Assembly: GCA_016188295.1 (NCBI GenBank)
Contig: JACPIA010000008.1
Location: 1-38,858, forward strand
Reading direction: 5' to 3'
DNA: 38,858 nucleotides
DNA from: Candidatus Vogelbacteria bacterium
GTDB taxonomy: Bacteria; Patescibacteriota; Minisyncoccia; Phycocordibacterales; XYD1-FULL-46-19
Below the pieces are notes generated by a model, which worked only from the letters and a program-made list of their open reading frames with translations, ran no database searches and was not told the DNA's origin. The position numbers were made by a program, and so were the translations under genes. This document shows, piece after piece, positions 7,253 to 14,676 of this stretch (position 1 is the first letter of the stretch; every line of letters begins with the position of its first letter).

Positions 7253-7444
7253 CTACTTACCACTGTCGCCAGATTCCCTTGATTTTGAACCACGCCATCC
7301 CTCGATATGCTCCTTTGTCGAAGGAGACGTCTTGGAAAAGGTGTGCTCATGATTACTTCCACCATCGTAGCGGTCCTGACGATAATTACCATCAGAATCT
7401 TGGCGGGAGTTAAACCCGGAGTTTCCATCCGAAAACCGACTCAT
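7253..7444 (-). CDS. Small hydrophilic 63-aa protein MSRFSDGNSGFNSRQDSDGNYRQDRYDGGSNHEHTFSKTSPSTKEHIEGWRGSKSRESGDSGK
   Basis: AGAAAGGAGGTGGTATGG immediately before ATG, sharing AGAAAGGAGGTGGTAT with the 4280 locus; the track extends to 7507 but the SD supports 7444. Confidence 0.7.
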   Translation of the reverse strand: MSRFSDGNSGFNSRQDSDGNYRQDRYDGGSNHEHTFSKTSPSTKEHIEGWRGSKSRESGDSGK

Positions 7445-7494
7445 CCATACCACCTCCTTTCTAGGAGAAATATTACATGACCTAGTGGAAAAAG

Positions 7495-8076
7495 TCAACT
7501 TAAACAATCTTCAATATAGCTGCCAAGTTTCTTCAACCACTCAAGTTGGGGACCGATATCCTCCTGAAAAAAGGCCAGCCGAATTAAATCAGATCTCGAT
7601 CCATTATGTAATCGATGTCCTCTAAACCTTCCCTCCTCTTTAAAGCCCGCTTTTAGCATTATCTTCAAAGAGTTCTCGTTGTATGCGTATACTTCTGTAT
7701 ATATCTTATACAAGTCATAGGTGAGGAAAAGATAAGCACCAAACAGCAGAAATGCTTCAACTCCGTATCCATGACTAACATACCGATCGTTAATGTAAGT
7801 AGTCACTGATAGGTAGCCATGAGTTGAATTGTAATTGTAGGAAAAAATTGTTCCCACTGGTAATTTGTCTTTTGTTCTACAAATTATGTACTGCTCATGC
7901 CTGTCTCTTTTGTTGTCCCCGACCAGCTCTTGAGAAAATTCCTCTAAAGACAAAGTGTCCTGCCTATTCGAGCACAGACCTCTAAATGAGTTACTATTTC
8001 GCCATTGCCATAGAAGATTTATATTTTCTTCAGTGGCAGGGGAGAGGAAAACACGTTTGGTGTGCGGATAAAGCAT
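7495..8076 (-). CDS. GNAT acetyltransferase (RimJ/RimL-like)
   Basis: RVFLSPATEENINLLWQWRNSNSF, YEVYAYNENSLKIMLKAGFKEEGRFRGH-type pattern; SD AGGAGG. Confidence 0.8.
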   Translation of the reverse strand: MLYPHTKRVFLSPATEENINLLWQWRNSNSFRGLCSNRQDTLSLEEFSQELVGDNKRDRHEQYIICRTKDKLPVGTIFSYNYNSTHGYLSVTTYINDRYVSHGYGVEAFLLFGAYLFLTYDLYKIYTEVYAYNENSLKIMLKAGFKEEGRFRGHRLHNGSRSDLIRLAFFQEDIGPQLEWLKKLGSYIEDCLS

Positions 8077-8209
8077 CACAAAACCTCCTAAGGTGTTTTG
8101 GTTAGTTTAATTTTAAATATCACTCTAAACCATAACTAGCAATATTTATAGTTTATGTCAACCCCAAACTTATTTCTAAAAATCAAAAACTATGTTATAA
8201 TCTCAAAAT

Positions 8210-8746
8210 ATGGAAAATGAAAAAAAAATTGAACTGTTCAATCAAAAAAACGTAACCTCAAGAAGATCAGAAAAAGGTTACGGTTTTTCTTATTTTGCAA
8301 AAAAAGATTTCAAACCTGGAGATGTTGTGATGATGGGAATTGGTAAGACAATAGACCATCAAACTTACCATATTTCAGTACAAATTGATGTAAAAAAACA
8401 TTACATTCCTAAAAAATGGACAGGTAAGTATTGGAACCATTCTTGCGACCCTAATACTTACGTAAAAACTAGGTCTGATGGTTTTCCAAATTTAATTGCT
8501 AATAAAAAAATAAATAAAGGCGATGAAATTACTTATTCCTATTGGATGAGTGAGTTATTTTGGATTAAGCAAGCAGATGAAAGCCATGTAAAATGTCGTT
8601 GTGGATCAAAAAAATGCAAACACAAAATCCTATCATTCTCGCAATTATCAGAGATCGACAAAAAAAATGTTAGAAATAGTCACAAATGCTCAAGATATCT
8701 ATTAAAAAGAGGAGTTGATAACTTGACTAGACACCTCAAAATATAG
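8210..8746 (+). CDS. SET-domain protein (putative lysine methyltransferase)
   Basis: KGYGFSYFAKKDFKPGDVV, WNHSCDPNTYV, INKGDEITYSYW, post-SET-like CRCGSKKCKHKI. Confidence 0.88.
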   Translation: MENEKKIELFNQKNVTSRRSEKGYGFSYFAKKDFKPGDVVMMGIGKTIDHQTYHISVQIDVKKHYIPKKWTGKYWNHSCDPNTYVKTRSDGFPNLIANKKINKGDEITYSYWMSELFWIKQADESHVKCRCGSKKCKHKILSFSQLSEIDKKNVRNSHKCSRYLLKRGVDNLTRHLKI

Positions 8747-8770
8747 GTCTATAATTAGTTTAATAAGGTC

Positions 8771-9610
8771 ATGAGATCAATCAAATTGAATCCGCAATCC
8801 ATGATAATACTACTAGTGTTGTTATTTATGGTTGTTTGGTGGCTTTTTATAAATTTTTCTGGGTCGGTAGACACTAACAGTAATTTTTTGTATGGAGCAG
8901 CCCTCGGTATTTTACCAATTATAGGCTCCTTCTTTGGATTTCTTAATTCTAACAAGTGGGGTGGGACAAAAAGTTCTATGGGAAAGACCCTTGTTTTTCT
9001 ATCCGCTGGTCTTTTAACTTGGGGTGTTGGTACTGTGGTGTTCGCTTACTACAATATTTTTCTACAAGTCGCTGTTCCTTACCCATCACTAGCTGACTTA
9101 TTTTACATAATAAGTTGGCCACTATGGTCTATAGGTATGATATACTTATCGCGTGCAACAGGTGTTAAATTTCAACTCAGTAATTTAATTGGAAGACTGG
9201 CTCTTTTTGTAATACCAATAATCATCGCAGGAATATCTTATTATTTACTGATAATAGTAGCCCGTGGTGGTCCCCTTGATTTGTCTGGAGGTCTACTTAA
9301 AACTTTTTTTGATTTAGCATATCCTATTGGAGATATAGTGATACTTACTATAGCTTTACTAATTTACGGTCTATCATTCAATTATTTAGGTGGATTCTTT
9401 AAATGGGCTATAGTTGTAATACTATTTGGTTTTGTATTGAATTATTTAGGTGACTTCTCTTTTGTCTATACAGTAACCAAAGAAACTTACTTCGTTGCAA
9501 ATTGGGTAGACTTAGTCTATACATCCGCATTCTTTTGCTTGAGTATAGGGGTTAGCCTTATAGATCCAAATCGTTTCTCATTGGGAACAAATAACCAAAA
9601 TCATGTCTAA
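8771..9610 (+). CDS. Multi-pass membrane protein, possible sensory module
   Basis: Several TM helices; precedes histidine kinase gene with overlap/tight spacing. Confidence 0.6.
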   Translation: MRSIKLNPQSMIILLVLLFMVVWWLFINFSGSVDTNSNFLYGAALGILPIIGSFFGFLNSNKWGGTKSSMGKTLVFLSAGLLTWGVGTVVFAYYNIFLQVAVPYPSLADLFYIISWPLWSIGMIYLSRATGVKFQLSNLIGRLALFVIPIIIAGISYYLLIIVARGGPLDLSGGLLKTFFDLAYPIGDIVILTIALLIYGLSFNYLGGFFKWAIVVILFGFVLNYLGDFSFVYTVTKETYFVANWVDLVYTSAFFCLSIGVSLIDPNRFSLGTNNQNHV

Positions 9611-9878
9611 ACTTGATACTATTGCCAATAAGATTATTAAGGAACAAGAGTTAATCATTGGGCCGTTGGCTTGGGAGGAAGCAGGGAAGGTGAGTGGGGT
9701 AAACATTACCAATGGGGTGGTGGAGATTAAAAATGGCGATGAGCGGGAGGTGGTCAATAAACTAGTCGGGCAGTACGAGCACTTATTTGGTCGGGCATCG
9801 CGGGAGGTGTGTCGGGAGGCGGTGACGAGTCTCCTCGCTGATCTCTCTCCGGCCGAGATACCATCTAGTCTCCGCTAA
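9603..9878 (+). CDS. Small conserved-looking protein, unknown function
   Basis: Overlaps 8771 ORF and abuts the kinase ORF, suggesting one operon. Confidence 0.6.
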   Translation: MSKLDTIANKIIKEQELIIGPLAWEEAGKVSGVNITNGVVEIKNGDEREVVNKLVGQYEHLFGRASREVCREAVTSLLADLSPAEIPSSLR

Positions 9879-9880
9879 CT

Positions 9881-11239
9881 ATGCCACCGACCAAAGCAGG
9901 GAGTGATCCCGGACAACATCTCCAGGAGGTCAATGAGGAACTCTACAAACGTAACCTTGATTTGGCGGTACGCAATAAGACACTTTCGCTTTTGCGGGAG
10001 TTATACCAGATTAGTATCCTTACTTTAGAACCTAAGGATTTGGCCGCAAAAATCGCTAGCACTGTGCAATTAGCCCTTGATTTAGAAATCATGGGCATTT
10101 TTATTTTTGATGAGGACAAGACTCATTTAGTACCACTTAGTGTCCACGAGTCAGAGAAGGTGATCATGGCCGAAAAAAGTTTAGGGTACTCGCTTAAATC
10201 ACTAATTATCCCCGTGGGTCCCGGTGATTCCTTACTCTCCCAAGTACTGGCCGAGCGGGGTATGCGTCAAGTGTTAAATTTAAAAGAGATTTGGGACGGC
10301 GCCATTGAGTCTAAAATGGCCGAAGGTATTGAGACCCGGGCCAACATTCACTCCTCGCTCGTTTACCCGCTTGGTGCCAGCGAGCGTTTAATGGGTGTGC
10401 TTATTGTAAGCCTCAACCGGACTTTTGAGGAGTTGAGCCAGTTTGAAAAGGAGTCGATTGATAACTTTGTTAATATTATTGCGGTCGCGCTCGACAAAGC
10501 TATTTTGTATCAACAAATCCAAATCGCTAATACCAAACTTAAGGAGCTCGATCGCCAAAAAACGGAGTTTGTCTCCATTGCCGCCCATCAACTCCGCTCG
10601 CCGCTGACGGCCATTAAAGGTTACTCCTCGATGGTACTGGAGGGTTCGTTTGGCGAAATCAACGACAAAGCGCGCGAGGCGATTGACCGCGTCTTCCAGT
10701 CCAGTCAACGGCTGGTTAATGTGATTGAGGACTTTTTAAATGTGACCCGGATTGAACTGGGCACGATGAAGTATGAGTTGACTGATTTTAATATCGCGGA
10801 TGTGGCCAGACGAGTACTAGAAGAGCTTAAACCTAATATTGAAAAACAAGGCTTGAGCGCCATTTTTAAAGCAGACAATGGCGACCACATCGTCCATGGC
10901 GATGTGGGTAAGGTGAGCCAGGTGATCGGTAATGTGATCGACAACGCCATTAAGTACACCTCCCAAGGCTCAATCGAGCTTACTTTAACAAGTACGCCAG
11001 AGTTAGTGACTTTGGCGATTAAAGACACCGGCGACGGTATTGCTAAAGAGAGCTTGCCTAAACTATTTCAAAAGTTTATTCGCGCCGATGATGCCGGTAA
11101 ATTAAATATTAAGGGTACCGGCTTAGGCCTCTACGTAGCCCGGCAAATTATTGAGGGTCACCACGGCCGCATTTGGGCCGAGTCAGAGGGCAAAGGTCAC
11201 GGCTCCACCTTCCTTATTGAGCTAAAAAAGAAGTGGTAA
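9881..11239 (+). CDS. GAF-domain sensor histidine kinase (soluble)
   Basis: H-box VSIAAHQLRSPLTAIKGY; NVIDNAIKYT; DTGDGIAKE; GTGLGLYVARQI. Confidence 0.92.
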   Translation: MPPTKAGSDPGQHLQEVNEELYKRNLDLAVRNKTLSLLRELYQISILTLEPKDLAAKIASTVQLALDLEIMGIFIFDEDKTHLVPLSVHESEKVIMAEKSLGYSLKSLIIPVGPGDSLLSQVLAERGMRQVLNLKEIWDGAIESKMAEGIETRANIHSSLVYPLGASERLMGVLIVSLNRTFEELSQFEKESIDNFVNIIAVALDKAILYQQIQIANTKLKELDRQKTEFVSIAAHQLRSPLTAIKGYSSMVLEGSFGEINDKAREAIDRVFQSSQRLVNVIEDFLNVTRIELGTMKYELTDFNIADVARRVLEELKPNIEKQGLSAIFKADNGDHIVHGDVGKVSQVIGNVIDNAIKYTSQGSIELTLTSTPELVTLAIKDTGDGIAKESLPKLFQKFIRADDAGKLNIKGTGLGLYVARQIIEGHHGRIWAESEGKGHGSTFLIELKKKW

Positions 11240-11270
11240 AGAATGTGTTATTATCACGTAAACTAATAAA

Positions 11271-11717
11271 ATGACCATCCGAGAATTTAGGGAAAGCGAT
11301 CGAAAGGTAGCGGAAGAAATTTTTGCTTTGTATTGGACTGACCCGGAATTTCTTAAAGAGCTTTCAGATGAGCTAGGGGAGAATGCTAGATTTTTTGTCG
11401 CAGAGGATAGTAACGAGATTGTAGGTATTGTTGGTTTTAAAAAATTACCTGATTATCTAAAACCGTTTGCCCTAACTAATAACCCGGTGGAGTTTTATGT
11501 CATTGCCGCAAAATACAAAAGGAGGGGTATTGGCGAAAAGCTAAAATTAAAACTAATCGAGGAGGTACAAAAAGCTGGTTTTACGGAAATATTGTTATTT
11601 AGCCCCAATACTCACAATGAGTCGTGGAACTTTCATGACAAACTTGGCTTTGAGCGAGTTGGTGAGGTTACTCCACCAGAAGATAATATCAGCCAAGTCT
11701 GGCGGAAGGTTTTATAG
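11271..11717 (+). CDS. GNAT acetyltransferase
   Basis: KYKRRGIGEKLKLKLIEEVQKAG acetyl-CoA motif. Confidence 0.85.
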   Translation: MTIREFRESDRKVAEEIFALYWTDPEFLKELSDELGENARFFVAEDSNEIVGIVGFKKLPDYLKPFALTNNPVEFYVIAAKYKRRGIGEKLKLKLIEEVQKAGFTEILLFSPNTHNESWNFHDKLGFERVGEVTPPEDNISQVWRKVL

Positions 11718-11728
11718 ATAATTAAGTA

Positions 11729-12394
11729 ATGTCAAGTAAACAACAAATAAACGAGATCGTCCGAACAGCAATGTTAAATTATAACTACAAAAAAGCTATT
11801 CAGGACATCGAAAAAATACTTAAAAAACATCCTATATTAAGAGATGAACAAAGGTTGTGTGACTTAGGAATGTTATACGATCATCAGGCGATGGTTGAAA
11901 AAAATGTATTAAAAAGAAAAGAATACGAAAAAACAGCATTTAAATTATATCGTGAAATTTTAACTATTAATCCTGGGTCAATGTATGACTCATATGCCCT
12001 TTGGGGTATTGGCCGTATATGGTTGCACAGAAAAAATAAAAAAGCATTAAAGTATGCTAAGGAGGCGGCTGTATTAACAAAAAAGATGACTGGAAAAGCA
12101 GGGGGAATGTTATTGAATGTAGGATTAGTGTACGACGAACTTGGAAATTACAAACAAGCTGAACGTTGGTATCTAAAAACTATTAAGGAAGATCCTGGCC
12201 AACTTGGGCTATATATCAATCTCACTACCCTATATTTTAAATATCGACGTCTAGATAGGCTTAAAAAAATATTACCGACCCTGAAAAAGTTGTATGAGAA
12301 AGAACCTGATCAATTCAAGCAAACAAAATGGGGCGAATTTATCAATGGTAAAATTAAAGAAATGTACTTAAAGATTAAAATAAAAAGCAAGTAA
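11729..12394 (+). CDS. TPR-repeat protein
   Basis: Repeated TPR-like helices (LLNVGLVYDELGNYKQAERWYLKTIKEDP). Confidence 0.75.
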   Translation: MSSKQQINEIVRTAMLNYNYKKAIQDIEKILKKHPILRDEQRLCDLGMLYDHQAMVEKNVLKRKEYEKTAFKLYREILTINPGSMYDSYALWGIGRIWLHRKNKKALKYAKEAAVLTKKMTGKAGGMLLNVGLVYDELGNYKQAERWYLKTIKEDPGQLGLYINLTTLYFKYRRLDRLKKILPTLKKLYEKEPDQFKQTKWGEFINGKIKEMYLKIKIKSK

Positions 12395-12399
12395 AAAAT

Positions 12400-12900
12400 G
12401 CCTCACGAACCATCACTAAAATTTTTAAAGAAGATCAGAATGATCGGAAGAATCCGGCTATTGGTAATGATTTTAAAATACTTGAACAAGTTTCTAAGAG
12501 GGATAAAGTAAGACTGAAAGAGGTTGAGGTATTACTTAAAAGCAAACTGATTAAGACAGGGGCTGATTTTTGTAAAGCGGCGATGATTTACCACCATAGC
12601 CCTAGTCACAAAAACAAAGGGGCTTCAAAGGATCACTAAACAGCACTAAAGCTGGCTGAGCAAAGTGTGGCTAAAAATTACACTAAAGCACGTTGGCTCT
12701 TTGCAGCCATTACTGACCGTATTTTAGTTGATCAAAATAAACCCCAAAAATTTGGCACTCAATATACCAAAAAGGACGCTAATAGTCCTTGGGTTTTGCG
12801 TCCAATTAACCCCAAAACCACTGATGCCGAACGCAAAAAATACAATGTCCCAACCCTAAAGCAGATGAAGGGACGGCTCAAAAAGCTTAACGCTAAATAG
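12400..12900 (+). pseudogene. DUF6624-like gene interrupted by in-frame TAA at 12637-12639
   Basis: TGADFCKAAMIYHHSPSHKNKGASKDH*TALKLAEQSVAKNYTKARWLFAAITDRILVDQNKPQKFGTQY is continuous in one frame across the stop; no ATG start found. Confidence 0.7.
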
Positions 12901-12938
12901 TGGCCTAAAATAATCTTTTCCGTTACAATAGGAAGATT

Positions 12939-13889
12939 ATGGCTCTAAGGAAGATAATGTTGTCGGGGGTTAAGCCGACAGGGCGGCCGCATCTTGGTAA
13001 TTATTTTGGCGCGATGCGGCAATTTGTTAAGTTGGCCGAGGAACACGAGGCTTTTGTGATGATCGCTGATTTACACGCTTTGACCACTCTCCACAATGCC
13101 GCCGAGTTAAAGCAAAATACTTTAGACTTGGCCCTTGATTACTTAGCCATTGGTTTAGATCCGGCTAAGGTGACAATTTTTAAACAGTCAGAGGTACCGG
13201 CTCACGCCGAGCTCGCTTGGATTTTTAACACCCTTGTAACCGTGCCTTACCTCCAGCGGGCCCACGCTTACAAAGATGCTGAAGCTAAAGGCAAAGAGCT
13301 TGATGCCGGCACCTTTACTTATCCAGTGCTGATGGCGGCGGATATTTTGCTCTACAGCACCGACATCGTGCCAGTGGGACGTGATCAAAAACAGCACGTG
13401 GAGTATGCGCGTGATATTGCCGAGAAATTTAATCACACTTATGGCGAGACCTTTAAATTGCCTAATCCACTGATTTTAAGCGACGTCGAGACGGTGCCGG
13501 GTATTGATGGCCAAAAGATGAGTAAAAGTTATAACAACATTATCCCACTCTTTGCTAGCGATGAGGAGATCACTAAAGCGGTCATGGCAATAGTGACCGA
13601 CTCGAGCGGCGAGCGACCGGAGAATGTGTACCAAATCCACAAACTTTTTAAATCAGCGGGTGAGTTAGCTAGCTTGTATGAGGACAAAAAGGGTAAATAT
13701 AAAGAACTTAAGGAGGCGTTAATTGATGATATTAAAACTTTTACTAAGCCGTTACGCGAGCGGCGAGAGGAGTTAGCTAAAAATCCGGAAGAGATTATTA
13801 AAATATTACAGGCGGGCAGTGCCAAAGCGCGCGAATCTGCTACAATTAAATTAACCGAAGTAAAACAAAAAGTTGGTTTGGATCTTTAG
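12939..13889 (+). CDS. trpS: Tryptophanyl-tRNA synthetase
   Basis: SGVKPTGRPHLGNYFGA, PVGRDQKQHVEYARDIAEKFN, KMSKS. Confidence 0.95.
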   Translation: MALRKIMLSGVKPTGRPHLGNYFGAMRQFVKLAEEHEAFVMIADLHALTTLHNAAELKQNTLDLALDYLAIGLDPAKVTIFKQSEVPAHAELAWIFNTLVTVPYLQRAHAYKDAEAKGKELDAGTFTYPVLMAADILLYSTDIVPVGRDQKQHVEYARDIAEKFNHTYGETFKLPNPLILSDVETVPGIDGQKMSKSYNNIIPLFASDEEITKAVMAIVTDSSGERPENVYQIHKLFKSAGELASLYEDKKGKYKELKEALIDDIKTFTKPLRERREELAKNPEEIIKILQAGSAKARESATIKLTEVKQKVGLDL

Positions 13890-13950
13890 TCCTAATACTA
13901 ATATTGGCTTGCATCAGGTGGTTTTTATTTGTCTATAAATTTCCTTTTTT

Positions 13951-13990
13951 CCTATACCACTTACACACGATCGTGGTAATATGGTATAGG
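13951..13990. repeat. Palindromic repeat, left arm
   Basis: CCTATACCACTTACACACGATCGTGGTAATATGGTATAGG, itself a hairpin and an inverted match to 14566-14605. Confidence 0.9.
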
Positions 13991-13997
13991 AGATTTA

Positions 13998-14555
13998 TTA
14001 GACTAGTTTAAATCTAAGTTTGAGTTCAGCCTCATTAGTCACATTAATCACCTCTGCTATCCGAACATAGGGACGTAAATCAAAAACTTCGATAATAAAA
14101 TCTACTTCTTTACGACAAGGATAAGGATAGATAAAAACTGATTTTTGCCATTCGTAAAAACCGAGTTCTTTTAATTTGTCTCGTAAAGCATCTCGCCCGG
14201 AACGTTTTTTCTCGGGAATATCAAAGGAGACTAAAAACCAATGCCCGTTCCAACGGGAGGGAGTAGGGATAATTAATTTATCTAAAGAATAAACCAGGAT
14301 TTGTTTTTTAGCATCTTCAGATAAGACTATCTTAATCACATCATTTTCTTCTCTGTAATCCACTAAATGATGATGGTGAAACTCCTTAACTAGACGATAT
14401 AAATACTCTCGCTTAATTTTTGTTAACTCTTTGGGGATTTGTTTTAAAATATAGCCACTACGTTTGGGTGATTGACTAAGATTTAAAGCGGCTCCTGCGG
14501 CCAAGAGGAGTAGTATCTGCTTTTTGGTTTGACTCCTTATTTTTATTTTAATCAT
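13998..14555 (-). CDS. PaaX-like protein with Cas2-like C-terminal domain
   Basis: N-terminal winged-helix-like region, then WFLVSFDIPEKKRSGRDALRDKLKELGFYEWQKSVFIYPYPCRKEVDFIIEVFDLRPYVRI. Confidence 0.8.
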   Translation of the reverse strand: MIKIKIRSQTKKQILLLLAAGAALNLSQSPKRSGYILKQIPKELTKIKREYLYRLVKEFHHHHLVDYREENDVIKIVLSEDAKKQILVYSLDKLIIPTPSRWNGHWFLVSFDIPEKKRSGRDALRDKLKELGFYEWQKSVFIYPYPCRKEVDFIIEVFDLRPYVRIAEVINVTNEAELKLRFKLV

Positions 14556-14565
14556 TTATTTTTAT

Positions 14566-14605
14566 ACTATACCATAGCTCTACGATCGTGAGTAAGTGGT
14601 ATAGG
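14566..14605. repeat. Palindromic repeat, right arm
   Basis: ACTATACCATAGCTCTACGATCGTGAGTAAGTGGTATAGG. Confidence 0.9.
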
Positions 14606-14676
14606 AAGGTTAAGTAATTAAAGTAACAGGGTAGTTTATTTGGTTTACTATAGATCCATGTTATAAATAAAAGACT

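Larger units (their letters stand above)
13951..14605 (-). mobile_element. Candidate one-gene element: PaaX/Cas2-like ORF between inverted palindromic ends
   Basis: 40-bp ends match in inverted orientation at 34/40 positions; no target-site duplication seen. Confidence 0.45.

Noticed and set aside
13951-13990. Left palindrome as just a trpS/paaX-like bidirectional terminator
   Set aside because: It could terminate transcription too, but that would not explain the 34/40 inverted match to the arm on the other side of the gene.
13998-14555. Cas2-like domain as evidence of a CRISPR-Cas system
   Set aside because: No repeat-spacer array, cas1 or effector in the window; PaaX-like N-terminus points to a stand-alone family.
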